A DNA stretch of 64,000 nt from Sphingobacterium sp. GVS05A (GTDB lineage: Bacteria; Bacteroidota; Bacteroidia; Sphingobacteriales; Sphingobacteriaceae): contig NZ_JAHXYR010000008.1 in NCBI RefSeq assembly GCF_019969845.1, positions 1-64,000 of the forward strand. Reading direction: 5' to 3'. Under the pieces are notes generated by a model. That model saw only the letters and a program-made list of their open reading frames with translations, did no database searches and had not been told where the DNA came from. Shown here piece after piece: positions 17,365 to 27,090 of this stretch. A program made the translations under genes and the position numbers. Numbering within the stretch: the first letter of the stretch is position 1; every line of letters starts with the position of its first letter.

Positions 17365-18201
17365 TTACTTGCTCAATTCCCCGATCTTACGGTCGATGAA
17401 TTGTGATAGGGACGGATCAGCTGCCAGCTCTTTACTTTTTTGAAAAGCAGTTACGGCCTCTTTTTTCATCCCAATATTTTCATAGCCTGTGGCTAAGTAA
17501 AAGTATGACTCTGCATCGGGTTTTTGATCGATAACGGTCTTAAAACGCTCGATGGCTTTGTCAAACTGACGGGACTGTAATGAAAACAATCCCAAAGTTT
17601 TATTCGCTTCTAAGTTTTTCGGATCAGCAGCAACAACTTCACGCAATAAAGCAATACCTGCCATTGGATTGTTTGTTCCTGATACCATTGCGGCACCTAA
17701 TCCTGTTTTTGCATCAAGACTACTTGAATTAGCTTTTAGCGCCGCTTCATATGCATGAATTGCATTCTGATTAAGAGCTTGAGCTAAAGTAGAATCTTGC
17801 AAATTAGTGTAAGCAGCACGATAAGCATTACCCGCTTTCAACCAATATTCAAATTGAGGAGAAACCTTTGCCATTTCCTCATACACAAATGCCTGAGGAG
17901 CTGGTTTTGCGACATCGTCCCACTTATTTGCCAACTGTTGCAACAGCTTTATCTTATCTTCACCAGAAGCTTTTGCAACTTGGGCCTCAATATCGGAAAT
18001 TTCTTTGACTAAACTAGCATCTAAACCTTGTTTTGTCATCGAAGAGATATTTTCCAAGTTTACTTCATTGGAAGGTTTCGATTCAGATGCTGCAGCAGTT
18101 TGTTTTTCTTTGTCCACCAAACCTTTAATAGGCTGTGCAAATAGCACAGCAACCAAGGCTACTACTGCTCCTATGACTATTATTTGTTTGGTTTTTGCCA
18201 T
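17365..18201 (-). CDS. Membrane-anchored TPR protein
   Basis: The 278-residue protein has one N-terminal hydrophobic segment (about residues 8-25) with a short Lys-containing start, so it is anchored or exported with the bulk outside the cytosol. Residues about 120-275 contain TPR units, for example the one around ALKANSSSLDAKTGLGAAMV and the one around AIERFKTVIDQKPDAESYFYLATGYENIG. TPRs mediate protein contacts and no enzyme signature is present. It lies between HU and the tiny basic gene, 17 nt from the HU stop, and probably shares the HU transcript. Confidence 0.88.
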   Translation of the reverse strand: MAKTKQIIVIGAVVALVAVLFAQPIKGLVDKEKQTAAASESKPSNEVNLENISSMTKQGLDASLVKEISDIEAQVAKASGEDKIKLLQQLANKWDDVAKPAPQAFVYEEMAKVSPQFEYWLKAGNAYRAAYTNLQDSTLAQALNQNAIHAYEAALKANSSSLDAKTGLGAAMVSGTNNPMAGIALLREVVAADPKNLEANKTLGLFSLQSRQFDKAIERFKTVIDQKPDAESYFYLATGYENIGMKKEAVTAFQKSKELAADPSLSQFIDRKIGELSK

Positions 18202-18218
18202 TTTAATCTATTTTAAGA

Positions 18219-18503
18219 TTATTTATTGCCGTTTTTTACTTTCTCAACGAAAATTTTAGCTGGCTTGAAGCTAGGAACAAAGTGCTCTGGAATAATGATC
18301 GCTGTATTTTTCGAAATGTTTCTTGCAGTCTTCTCAGCTCTTTTTTTGACTACGAAGCTACCAAAACCTCTTACATATACATTTTCTCCTCCGATCATTG
18401 CGTTTTTGACAACTTTGAAGAACGCCTCTACGGTCTCTTGAACATCTACCTTCTCTAAGCCAGTTTTGTTAGAGATTTCTGCAATAATTTCTGCTTTAGT
18501 CAT
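18219..18503 (-). CDS. hup: HU/IHF-family DNA-binding protein
   Basis: This 94-residue nucleoid protein bends and compacts DNA. The beginning MTKAEIIAEISNKTGL, the GFGSF turn and the DNA-contacting arm (ARNISKNTAIIIPEHFVPSFKPAK) are typical; the IIP motif marks the tip of the arm. A -7 element TACTTTTG (minus strand, 18570-18563) lies about 60 nt upstream. The downstream TPR gene follows after 17 nt. Confidence 0.95.
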   Translation of the reverse strand: MTKAEIIAEISNKTGLEKVDVQETVEAFFKVVKNAMIGGENVYVRGFGSFVVKKRAEKTARNISKNTAIIIPEHFVPSFKPAKIFVEKVKNGNK

Positions 18504-18562
18504 ATCTATTTTACTGTAATTATTTATTTTTCAACCCTTAAGCCAACTAATGTTTGGGGATG

Positions 18563-18570
18563 CAAAAGTA
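18563..18570 (-). promoter_or_regulatory. -7 promoter element of the HU operon
   Basis: On the minus strand TACTTTTG fits TAnnTTTG. No clear TTTG is found at the -33 position. The remaining 180 nt up to 18750 is AT-rich and shows no other feature. Confidence 0.45.
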
Positions 18571-18750
18571 TTGTTTTAAAATGAGGAATGGAAATTATTT
18601 AAACACTTTTTTGATAAATAAGCTTCCAAAAGCCAAACATTTACAATCAATTAACGAGATTTCACATCGAGCAAACCGCTAAATAAGTTTCAAAATTAAC
18701 AACAATTTCCTAATTTACAACAAGTTGATTCATTGGATGTCATAAAAAAA

Positions 18751-19797
18751 TCAAGATATGCCAATTTCATGACTAATACATTCCAAATCTTCGCGCGTAT
18801 GATGTGCATTGACAACAATTCTATTCAATAATGGGTCTGTAGGAAGGGGATAAGGAAAACTAGAGACCAATATACTTGCTTCCATCAGCCTTTCATAGAG
18901 ACTAATATCATTGGAAGAGAAGACCGGAAAATTAGCGATGGCATTTAAATATCCTTTTGAAAGCGATGCGAAATAAAGAATATTTGCCTGCAATTTTTCA
19001 AATTGCTTACGATAGATCTGCTCCCCATTTACAAAAGCATAAAGACTCGCGGGAGAACACGGGGAGGCTCCAGTATAAAAGTTTGACTTTTTCAACTGTT
19101 CAATCCGTTTCTGGCTGGCCAAAATCAGGCCCGCGTCTGTCGCTAAGCCCTTTGCCAAGGAGGCCACGACAATTAGCTCCATATTTTTTCTCAAAAAACC
19201 ACGCTCCACCAGTGAAATGCCATTTTCATGCAGCACACCGATTCCATGAGAATCATCCAGCACCAGGGTAACCCTTTTAGCATCGGAAATTTCATCAAAA
19301 ACCGAAAAATCATATCTTTCAGGCTTCATATTATCTAGGCTATTGCTAACAATAACAAAAGATGTTTCTTTGGATTTATTGATATAATCGACAGTATGGA
19401 AGCTCCAATCCCTAAAATCGTCAACTACGCCTGGGTTTGTGTCAAGCCACAAGGAAGGATGGCTAGCAGGTGCATAGAGCAATTCTCCCTCTTGCGACAA
19501 CGTTTTGACAACAAATTGAGTCGCCAAGTAACCGCTTGACAGCAATAATCCAGACTCAAATCCAAATCGCTGCGCCGCATGCTCCTCAGCTTGGTCAAAT
19601 ATAGCCTGCTGAACATTGTTATTTCGAGAAGTGCCATTATTAACACCATAACGCCTTAACCCCTCAATGAAAAGTTCGATATATTCATTATCGGTCGCCA
19701 ACCCTAAATAGGAGGTTCCTCCAAAAAAAAGGTATTCCTTTCCATCCAAATATATGCATCGCGCAGTAGGCTGATCAAGTTTTGTAAAATTCTTCAT
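18751..19797 (-). CDS. AONS-family PLP-dependent acyl/aminotransferase (BioF/KBL-like)
   Basis: This 348-residue fold-type I PLP enzyme resembles 8-amino-7-oxononanoate synthase and 2-amino-3-ketobutyrate CoA ligase. Visible signatures are YLGLATDNEYIE, the glycine-rich YGVNNGTSRNN, SGYLATQF, SHPSLW (ring-stacking His), LDDSHGIGVL (PLP-ring Asp) and SLAKGLATDAG containing the likely Schiff-base lysine. It is shorter than typical BioF (about 385), with a reduced N-terminus. No biotin gene is near, so a role in biotin synthesis is not supported by context. It follows the D-2-hydroxyacid dehydrogenase by 24 nt, which hints at joint metabolism of a small amino or keto acid. Confidence 0.85.
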   Translation of the reverse strand: MKNFTKLDQPTARCIYLDGKEYLFFGGTSYLGLATDNEYIELFIEGLRRYGVNNGTSRNNNVQQAIFDQAEEHAAQRFGFESGLLLSSGYLATQFVVKTLSQEGELLYAPASHPSLWLDTNPGVVDDFRDWSFHTVDYINKSKETSFVIVSNSLDNMKPERYDFSVFDEISDAKRVTLVLDDSHGIGVLHENGISLVERGFLRKNMELIVVASLAKGLATDAGLILASQKRIEQLKKSNFYTGASPCSPASLYAFVNGEQIYRKQFEKLQANILYFASLSKGYLNAIANFPVFSSNDISLYERLMEASILVSSFPYPLPTDPLLNRIVVNAHHTREDLECISHEIGIS

Positions 19798-19821
19798 TTA
19801 AATATTTAGGAGTGATATGCG

Positions 19822-20790
19822 TTAACCCTTCAGTACCTCTGGATTGGCAATATGCTGAGGTGTTCCTTGTGCGAAAGCAACAATATTCTCAAAAGCCAAC
19901 TTAAATAGCTGTTCGTAGCTATTTTCTTCGACGTAGCCCAAGTGAGGTGTGCAAATAACATTCGGTATCTGCAACAATGGATAATTAGACTCTGTAATAG
20001 GTTCTGACTCGTAAACGTCCACTGCTACAGCGCCTGGTGTCCCACTGGTCAAAGCATCCAAAAGTGCTCCCTGTTCAACCAATTCCGCACGCGAAGTATT
20101 TACGAATAGTGCTGATGGTTTCATGGAACGCAGATCTTCCAATTTTACAATAGCTCTGGTTTCTGGCACCAATCTTAGGTGTAATGATATGACATCAGCA
20201 AAATGAAAGAAATCCGACTTACTTGATGCGGCTAAGAATCCGTCTTTCACCGCCTCTTCTCTGGAGTGCTCACTTCCCCATACAATCACCTGCGCGCCAA
20301 ATGCCTTTGCGTACTGGGCAACCCGGCGCCCAATCTTTCCGTAACTCCATATCCCTATGGTTTTCCCGGCTACGGATTGACCAATATTCGACTGCCATTC
20401 CCCTGCTTTCATCGCTGCAATCGCTTGTGGCAGCTTCCTCAAACCATTCATAATTAATAGCCAGGTCAGTTCGGCAGGTGCGACCGAAGATCCCATACTT
20501 TCTGCAACGGCAACTTGATAAGCACTACAGATCGCCAGATCAAGGTGGTTGGAAATCTTACCCGTTTGGCTGATGAGCTGGAGATTTGGAAGTCTGCTGA
20601 GCAGATCAGCAGAGATTTTCGTTCGCTCTCTAATCAGCACCAACGCCTCTGTATTTTTAAGCTTTTCGGCCAGCTGATCTGGATCTGTATAGGATTGTTT
20701 CAATATCTGAACATCGTGACCATCAAGTATTTTGAAACAATCCAGCTGTCGGACAGCATCTTGATAGTCATCTAAAATGGTAATTCGCAT
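19822..20790 (-). CDS. D-2-hydroxyacid dehydrogenase family protein
   Basis: The 322-residue enzyme uses NAD(P) to interconvert a 2-keto acid and a D-2-hydroxy acid. The Rossmann motif is slightly unusual: GIWSYGKIGRRVAQYAKAFG. The catalytic triad is visible as Arg in NTSRAELV, Glu in DVYESEP and His in TPHLGYVE. I chose the ATG at 20790 (protein begins MRITILDDYQDAV) because the longer reading frame to 20940 adds a non-homologous leader that collides with the divergent TonB receptor gene. It is upstream of and close to the AONS-like gene. Confidence 0.9.
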   Translation of the reverse strand: MRITILDDYQDAVRQLDCFKILDGHDVQILKQSYTDPDQLAEKLKNTEALVLIRERTKISADLLSRLPNLQLISQTGKISNHLDLAICSAYQVAVAESMGSSVAPAELTWLLIMNGLRKLPQAIAAMKAGEWQSNIGQSVAGKTIGIWSYGKIGRRVAQYAKAFGAQVIVWGSEHSREEAVKDGFLAASSKSDFFHFADVISLHLRLVPETRAIVKLEDLRSMKPSALFVNTSRAELVEQGALLDALTSGTPGAVAVDVYESEPITESNYPLLQIPNVICTPHLGYVEENSYEQLFKLAFENIVAFAQGTPQHIANPEVLKG

Positions 20791-20955
20791 CTTTTTGTGA
20801 CTTAATTTACACCACTCGTTAACACGATCGGTTCTCATTCCAAGCATTAATTTACAGCATAAAATCGGAATACGACATTTCATCATCATATTTTGACATT
20901 TCATCCACTCTTTTTCGTGGAAGCAATTGCTCTGTTCCATTTTTGGATAAAAAAA

Positions 20956-23103
20956 ATGAAGCTGTTATTAACCTTATTATTTTTAAGTACCACCACCATT
21001 TTCGCTCAATCTATTCTCAAAGGCAGGGTAGTAGAGAAAAATGGTAAACCCATCTATTTAGCCAATGTTTATATTGAGGGTACCTACGATGGGAGCACAA
21101 CAGACTCGCTCGGAAATTTTACTTTTGAAACCAATGAGCGGGGTGCCAAGACAATCAAAGCGTCCGTTGTAGACCGTCCACTGTATAGCAAAACTATTGA
21201 ATTACCATATAAGGAACTTTTGATCATTCAATTGCAGGGTAGTGAGAATCGATTGCAAGAGGTCAGTATTCAGGCAGGGGTCCTCCAAGCCAACAGCTCA
21301 GGCAAAAACACGGTGATGAGCCCCTTGGATATCGTCACGACGGCGGGAAGTATGGGCAACATCATCAGTGCTTTGGCAACATTACCGGGTGCACAAGTTG
21401 CGGGAGAAAACGGCCGCCTCATGGTCCACGGCGGAGATGCCTTCGAAACACAGACTTACATCAATGGAATACGAGTAGCACAACCCTATACCGCAACCCC
21501 AAATGAAATTCCTGTCAGAGGTCGATTCTCACCAATGCTTTTTAAAGGAGTGAATTTTTCCACAGGCGGTTATTCCGCAGAATTTGCCAATGCCTTATCC
21601 AGCATTTTGGCCCTTAGTACAGAAAACACTATTGAACAGCCCAAAACAGAAATTTCTTTATCCTCGGTAGGATTAGGTCTAGGACATACATTACAATGGG
21701 GTAAAAACTCCCTGACATTCAACAGCAGCTATACAAACTTAGAGCCCTATTCAAAAATCATTACCCCCGATATCAGATGGACCAAGCCCTATGAAAACGC
21801 TTCCGGAGAACTGATCTATCGCCATCAGTTTAAAAAAGGTTTTCTAAATATTTATGGGGCGTACAATTTTGAGAATATGGGGCTTTACCAATCCGACATC
21901 AATTACGAAGAGCCTATCCCATTGAAAAAGAAGTCCAACAATAGCTACGCCAACATCACCTATAGTCAAGACCTAGGAAATCGCTGGGCATTCCATTCAG
22001 GCGTTGGAATAGGCTATCTGACAGACAAGCTCCATTACAGTGATATTTACCTGCCCAACGACGAAAAGAGCCTCCATCTAAAAGGGACGCTAAGAAAAAC
22101 CTGGAAAAACAGTATAAAAAGCATTTGGGGAATAGAATATTTTGACAACAATTACAAGGAAGAATACCATCGTCAAGAACTTGCCTACAGCTATGGATAC
22201 CATAGCAAAATGACTTCACTGTTTACCGAAACCACTTTTGCCCTATTACCTAGCCTTATTGGAAAGGTCGGACTGCGGGGGACTACGTCCAATTTACAAA
22301 GCAAAAAAACAATAGAGCCAAGGGCATCCTTGGGCTACGCTTTGAACAAGTATACTCAGCTCTCGCTGGCCTATGGAACGTTTCATCAACAAGCTCCAAG
22401 CCCATTTTTAAAATATGATCCTCAGCTGGATTGGCTAGCCGCCAGACATTATATCGCAAATTACTTTTACGAGAAAGGTGGACACCTGTTGCGTCTGGAA
22501 GTTTACCATAAGACATACGACAACCTGATAAAATATAACAGCCAAACAGCAAGGTACGACAGTCAATATGACAACAATGGCAACGGCAAGGTCAAAGGCT
22601 TTGATGTATTTTACAAAAACACCAGTAGCGTAAAGAATCTACAATACTGGATTTCATACTCCTACACGGATAGCAAAAGAGATGAAGCGAACTATCCCCA
22701 TACAGTTACTCCCTCTTATGTTTATAAGCATAGCCTTTTTATTGTTGGAAAATACTGGTTTGCAAGCCTCCGTTCACAGCTCAGTTTGACAAATTCGATT
22801 GTCTCAGGAAGAAATTACAACGATCCTAACCAAACCAACTTTATGAATGGCCGCACCAAAGGATATAATAATCTATCTATGAGTTGGTCATTCCTCTACA
22901 GTCAACAAAAAATTATCCATTTCTCTGTCAGCAATGTGCTCGGAGCTTCACCGATCTATGGATATCAATATGCAGACCGACCAAATACACAGGGTATTTA
23001 TGATCGTAGAGCTATTGTGCCTACAGCTAAACGCTTTGTCTTTTTGGGTTATTTCTGGACGATAAGTAAAAATGAAAAAGACAATCAACTGGATAATCTA
23101 TAA
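20956..23103 (+). CDS. TonB-dependent receptor with N-terminal CarboxypepD domain
   Basis: The 715-residue outer-membrane protein has a signal peptide (MKLLLTLLFLSTTTIFAQS). A carboxypeptidase-like beta-sandwich (LKGRVVEKNGKPIYLANVYI, about 20-105) precedes a plug domain (about 115-225, LATLPGAQVAGENGRLMVHG). A barrel then runs to the end. It is short for a SusC protein and has no SusD partner, so it is a standalone receptor, probably for a siderophore, metal or small ligand. Start 20956 fits the signal peptide; the frame extends to 20893 but that adds no sensible sequence. It heads a run with a TPR gene and a LytS/LytTR pair. Confidence 0.9.
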   Translation: MKLLLTLLFLSTTTIFAQSILKGRVVEKNGKPIYLANVYIEGTYDGSTTDSLGNFTFETNERGAKTIKASVVDRPLYSKTIELPYKELLIIQLQGSENRLQEVSIQAGVLQANSSGKNTVMSPLDIVTTAGSMGNIISALATLPGAQVAGENGRLMVHGGDAFETQTYINGIRVAQPYTATPNEIPVRGRFSPMLFKGVNFSTGGYSAEFANALSSILALSTENTIEQPKTEISLSSVGLGLGHTLQWGKNSLTFNSSYTNLEPYSKIITPDIRWTKPYENASGELIYRHQFKKGFLNIYGAYNFENMGLYQSDINYEEPIPLKKKSNNSYANITYSQDLGNRWAFHSGVGIGYLTDKLHYSDIYLPNDEKSLHLKGTLRKTWKNSIKSIWGIEYFDNNYKEEYHRQELAYSYGYHSKMTSLFTETTFALLPSLIGKVGLRGTTSNLQSKKTIEPRASLGYALNKYTQLSLAYGTFHQQAPSPFLKYDPQLDWLAARHYIANYFYEKGGHLLRLEVYHKTYDNLIKYNSQTARYDSQYDNNGNGKVKGFDVFYKNTSSVKNLQYWISYSYTDSKRDEANYPHTVTPSYVYKHSLFIVGKYWFASLRSQLSLTNSIVSGRNYNDPNQTNFMNGRTKGYNNLSMSWSFLYSQQKIIHFSVSNVLGASPIYGYQYADRPNTQGIYDRRAIVPTAKRFVFLGYFWTISKNEKDNQLDNL

Positions 23104-23247
23104 CAATCAACAACTCATCATCAAAATATGCCGGTTCATCCAAAATTATTCCCATTTGTCAGTTGCTATCCGCAATTTCACTGGAGTTCAACAAAATATG
23201 AACCAGCTATCGAAGAATCAAAAATGTTAACCACTAAACGAAAGATC

Positions 23248-23862
23248 ATGAAATCAATTATTATCGCCATTATCTGTTTCATAAGCAGCAGCACATTTGC
23301 ACAAAGCAACTACGAAAAAAGTATGGGGCAAGCCATGGGTTTATGGCAGTCCGGAGAGATACAGAAAGCATCTGCACTCCTGGAACGAATTGGCCAAGCC
23401 GAAAAAGACAATTGGATTCCAACCTATTATCAGGCAATGATCCTGACGACAGCCGCCTTCAGGGAAAAGAACAAAGAAACACAAGCAAAATACATAGAAT
23501 CTGCAGAAGACATCCTGAATAACAGTACCCAGGACAATAACTCGGAATGGCTTGTGTTGCGAGCAATGAATAAAACCGCATTAATGGTAACCGATCCCAT
23601 GACAAAAGCCAAGGAGCTATCACCAATCATCATTGGTTTGTATAAAAAAGCATTGGCAATCACACCTAGTAATCCACGCGCGGCGTTGGGACTGGCTGAA
23701 TTCCAGATGAACGCAAAAAAATATTTCAATCAGGACAGCAGTAAAGAATGTGAGGATGTCAAGAAAGCACTATCTTTATTCAATGAAGAAAAAGTGACTG
23801 TTCCCTTTTCTCCTTCTTGGGGCAAAGACCGGGCAGAACAAATACTGAAAGAGTGCAAATAA
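23248..23862 (+). CDS. Exported TPR-like protein
   Basis: The 204-residue protein has a signal peptide (MKSIIIAIICFISSSTFAQS). It then shows helical pairs resembling TPRs, for example around YEKSMGQAMGLWQSGEIQKA and ALAITPSNPRAALGLAEFQM. No catalytic motif is seen. The frame is open from 23128, but the start at 23248 is the one with a proper signal sequence. It lies 144 nt after the TonB receptor and 7 nt before the histidine kinase, so it is probably co-transcribed with the kinase. It may report envelope or receptor state to the kinase; that is a guess from position. Confidence 0.8.
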   Translation: MKSIIIAIICFISSSTFAQSNYEKSMGQAMGLWQSGEIQKASALLERIGQAEKDNWIPTYYQAMILTTAAFREKNKETQAKYIESAEDILNNSTQDNNSEWLVLRAMNKTALMVTDPMTKAKELSPIIIGLYKKALAITPSNPRAALGLAEFQMNAKKYFNQDSSKECEDVKKALSLFNEEKVTVPFSPSWGKDRAEQILKECK

Positions 23863-23869
23863 TATTGCT

Positions 23870-24937
23870 GTGAAGAGATTTCCATTTAAAGCCATTATTC
23901 AGGCCATATTAGCAAGTGTGGTTGTCTCCATCTATTTTGTAGTTGTAGCCAAACTCGATCATAAAGATGTCCCTTTGTTATCGATCATCTTGCACCCTAA
24001 TATGGTCAGAGGTTTATTGTATGGATTTTTTCTTTTCCTCGGGCATGGCTATTTATCAAAATGGGTCTCGGATAAATACCCAAGCAGTAAAGAGTTTGGA
24101 AAAAAAATGATTACTTTTTATAGTATCAGTTTCGTCTTGACCATACTAGTTGTTTTTATTGTCAATGCATTTTTTTCCGGCCTGTTTATCCCGACCGGTT
24201 CCAAAGACTTCCTCCAGCGCTTCAATCATTTTATTAATCAGCAGCGTGTTGCTTACTACTTTCAACTTACGATTATCTCCTGGTTTATTTCAATGCTATT
24301 TTTTGGCTTCTATTTCTATAAAAGATTCAAAGACTATCAGATTAAAGAATCGGAGCAGGAAAAACAACAGATAACAGCCCAATTCGAATCTTTAAAAAAC
24401 CAATTGGATCCACACTTTCTATTCAACAGCTTAAATGTGCTGAACGGGTTGATTGAAGAGGATCCCAAAAAGGCTAGCCTGTTTACAACTGACCTGTCAA
24501 AGATATACCGCTATGTACTGGAACACAAGGACAAGAGTCTTGTCAGCTTACAGGAAGAACTCAGGTTCTCAAAAGCCTATTTGAATCTTCTGGGCCTACG
24601 GTTTGAAGCAGGTATCCAGATTGATCTACATATTTCTGAAGACGAGATCAGTGGTTTTATTTTACCGCTTTCTCTTCAATTGCTCATCGAAAATGTAGTC
24701 AAGCACAATGTTATTTCGTTAAAGAGCCCACTGATGTTAAAGATTTATCGTAAAAACGATTATTTATATGTTGAGAATAATCTACAGAAAAAGAAAGTGC
24801 TCAACAGCAACTCTGGCATCGGTTTGAAAAATATCCAGGAGCGTTATGCATTATTGTCCGATCAACCTGTTTACATTCAGGAAAGCGCTGATTTGTTTTC
24901 TGTAGGACTGCCGATTATTGCCGAAACAGTAGCATGA
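23870..24937 (+). CDS. LytS-type sensor histidine kinase
   Basis: The 355-residue protein has four N-terminal membrane helices (within about residues 1-155), a short coiled segment and a His_kinase (PF06580) domain. The phosphoacceptor is His182 in LDPHFLFNSLNVLNGL. The ATPase part shows LIENVVKHN and GIGLKNIQERYALL. The start codon is GTG at 23870. Cognate partner: the LytTR response regulator 193 nt downstream. The gap (24938-25130) holds no gene, only a short imperfect CAAGGATC-type repeat. Confidence 0.93.
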   Translation: MKRFPFKAIIQAILASVVVSIYFVVVAKLDHKDVPLLSIILHPNMVRGLLYGFFLFLGHGYLSKWVSDKYPSSKEFGKKMITFYSISFVLTILVVFIVNAFFSGLFIPTGSKDFLQRFNHFINQQRVAYYFQLTIISWFISMLFFGFYFYKRFKDYQIKESEQEKQQITAQFESLKNQLDPHFLFNSLNVLNGLIEEDPKKASLFTTDLSKIYRYVLEHKDKSLVSLQEELRFSKAYLNLLGLRFEAGIQIDLHISEDEISGFILPLSLQLLIENVVKHNVISLKSPLMLKIYRKNDYLYVENNLQKKKVLNSNSGIGLKNIQERYALLSDQPVYIQESADLFSVGLPIIAETVA

Positions 24938-25130
24938 AAACCAGCTCATTTAAAACAAGTCAATGCCAGTAGCATCTGACGACAAGGATCAATCCGGTTC
25001 AAGAGGCCATTAATTAAAACCAAAGAAAATACCAGTAGCAATTAAATGTCATAAGCAGGCAGGTATGACCTGAATGCGAAATAAATAAACCACTCAAGGA
25101 TCAGACGATCAATGAGAACAAAAATATGCA

Positions 25131-25880
25131 ATGAAAATATTAATTATAGAAGACGAACTTCCTTCTGCGAGACTGCTCCGAAGAAAATTGGAGCGGCTCG
25201 GTTATACGGTGTCAGCCACACTACAGACCGTAGAAGAATCGATTGAATGGTTTAGGTCAAATAACGAACCTGATCTACTTTTTATGGACATTCAACTTGC
25301 TGATGGCATATCATTTGAGATCCTCGAGCAGATAAAACCTAGTTCGGCCATTATTTTCACGACAGCGTATGATGAATATATGTTACGGGCATTTAAACAA
25401 AACAGCATCGACTACCTGTTAAAGCCAATTGAAGATGAAGAACTGGAAAACGCGATTGAAAAGTTTCTGCAGTTTAGGCGCCCAGTCTCTCCATTTGATC
25501 TAGCTACCTTTGAGGCATTATTTAAAAATACCACCCAAACATTTAAGGAACGTTTTACCATCAAGATCGGCCAGAGCCTCAAGGTTGTGACCACCAGACA
25601 GATCGAGTGCATTTACAGCGAAAACAAAGGCACCTATTTATATACCAATGAAAATGGGAATTATCTGTTCGACCAAACACTGGATGCCTTAACCCCACAA
25701 TTATCGCCCAAAGATTTCTTTCGGATCAACCGAAGTGCTATCGTGCAATTTGATGCCATCAAAAGCATCGCCGTGCACTCTAATGCGAGATTAAAAATAT
25801 ACCTCAAGCATTACGAATCTGACGAACTGATCGTTTCGAGGGAGAAAGTCGTTGCTTTCAAAAATTGGCTAGACAAATAA
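25131..25880 (+). CDS. LytTR-family response regulator
   Basis: The 249-residue DNA-binding regulator has a REC domain with Asp53 in FMDIQLADG and Lys in YLLKPI. A C-terminal LytTR domain follows (about 145-247; IYSENKGTYLYT, FFRINRSAIV). It should be phosphorylated by the LytS-type kinase encoded just upstream. Likely targets are its own region, the TonB receptor or the two barrel genes on the opposite strand, but no verified operator can be shown. Confidence 0.94.
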   Translation: MKILIIEDELPSARLLRRKLERLGYTVSATLQTVEESIEWFRSNNEPDLLFMDIQLADGISFEILEQIKPSSAIIFTTAYDEYMLRAFKQNSIDYLLKPIEDEELENAIEKFLQFRRPVSPFDLATFEALFKNTTQTFKERFTIKIGQSLKVVTTRQIECIYSENKGTYLYTNENGNYLFDQTLDALTPQLSPKDFFRINRSAIVQFDAIKSIAVHSNARLKIYLKHYESDELIVSREKVVAFKNWLDK

Positions 25881-25998
25881 CTTCGGATTGAACGCCCGAT
25901 TTACCTTTCGTAAAGCTATTAAATCACAGACAAGGATCCAGGCTCAAGTCGTCGAACGAGCACTTAACTGCAAGGAAAAGAAGAATATAGTGGAAGGG

Positions 25999-26463
25999 TT
26001 ACATATTGAGTCTATAGTTCAGTGGAATACTGAATCTAAGTGACACGGCAAATCCCTTCATTGGCCGATAATCTTTTTTGTCTTTGATGGAAAAACCATA
26101 TCCAAAATCAATATCCAAAAGTGTCGCCAGACTAGCTCCGACTTTAGGGGTGAAGGTATAAGGCGTCACTTCTGCGCGCACAAATGGGGTCAGTACATAG
26201 CTTTGCGGATAATATGTTAGCGCCGCTTCTGGAATAACCGCAAATTTCTTTTGCGTCCAGGTAAAGTTAGCGGTGGCATCTGCCCGCAGGATGTTATCAC
26301 CTATAAATGGAAATGCAAAATAAGCTCCAGTTTTGATGATACTCCCTTTTTGGAACTGGTAACTCAGTGTCGGACCAATCAAATGGTCTTGTGCTGCTGC
26401 CTTTTTTCCAAAAGCGAGCAAAATAACCATACAACCTAACCAAAGTATATTTCTATTTTGCAT
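25999..26463 (-). CDS. Small outer-membrane beta-barrel-like protein, copy 2
   Basis: The 154-residue protein has a signal peptide (cleaved after AQ near residue 25) and alternating hydrophobic strands ending SIPLNYRLNM. It is clearly paralogous to the gene 10 nt upstream: both share AEVTPYT or AELTPYT, TPKVGASL, GYGF and a final IPLN motif. The family is not known to me; an 8-strand barrel is a reasonable guess. The two form an operon opposite the LytTR regulator gene. Confidence 0.75.
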   Translation of the reverse strand: MQNRNILWLGCMVILLAFGKKAAAQDHLIGPTLSYQFQKGSIIKTGAYFAFPFIGDNILRADATANFTWTQKKFAVIPEAALTYYPQSYVLTPFVRAEVTPYTFTPKVGASLATLLDIDFGYGFSIKDKKDYRPMKGFAVSLRFSIPLNYRLNM

Positions 26464-26473
26464 GACTCGCCAT

Positions 26474-26950
26474 TTAATAGATATGAAAATTCAATGGTAT
26501 ATTCACACCTACAGATACGGTAAAACCATCTATTGGCTTGAAATTTTTCTTTGTATTGTAATCGAATCCATAGCCTATACCCAAATCGACAATTGAAAAC
26601 AAACTCGCTCCAACTTTAGGAGTAATGGTATAGGGTGTCAATTCAGCTTTGACAAATGGGAACAGGACAAAGTCATTCAGGTAATATGTAAACCCTACTT
26701 CCGGAATTACCGTCGTTTTGTTTTCCATCCAGCTAAAATTGGCACCAGCATCTATTTTCATATACTGGAAGTCGTTTGGTGCAAATAAGCCCCAACCTGA
26801 AACTTTCAGAAAATTTCCGCTCTGATATTGATACCCCACAGAAGGTCCCCAGATCCATCTATTATGTTCCTGTAAAGGTTTCCTCTGAGCCTTTACAAGC
26901 GAAAATGAACAACATAGTGCGGCAATTAACGACAGTGCTTTTAGTTTCAT
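26474..26950 (-). CDS. Small outer-membrane beta-barrel-like protein, copy 1
   Basis: The 158-residue paralogue of the next gene has a signal peptide (MKLKALSLIAALCCSFSLVK, mature part from about residue 22). It shares the core FPFVKAELTPYTITPKVGAS and a closing IPLNFHIY. Length and strand pattern match copy 2 throughout, which indicates tandem gene duplication. The region from 26951 to 27090 has no further feature. Confidence 0.75.
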   Translation of the reverse strand: MKLKALSLIAALCCSFSLVKAQRKPLQEHNRWIWGPSVGYQYQSGNFLKVSGWGLFAPNDFQYMKIDAGANFSWMENKTTVIPEVGFTYYLNDFVLFPFVKAELTPYTITPKVGASLFSIVDLGIGYGFDYNTKKNFKPIDGFTVSVGVNIPLNFHIY

Positions 26951-27090
26951 CCAGCTAAATTACAAACTATAATCTATTTTATGGAATACAACAGGCGCAC
27001 TCAAGAATAGTTTTACTTAAAACAGAAAATAGTACCTATACGGCTCGGTATCCGCAAATTAAATTAACAAAACTCCCGTTTAGGACAATT

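Noticed and set aside
18751-19797. Assignment as biotin gene bioF
   Set aside because: Sequence is AONS-like but short, and no other biotin gene is nearby, so the symbol was withheld.
24981-25938. CAAGGATC repeated at 24983, 25095 and 25931 around the LytTR gene
   Set aside because: Only the 8-bp core is shared and spacing is irregular; too weak to call a LytTR operator.
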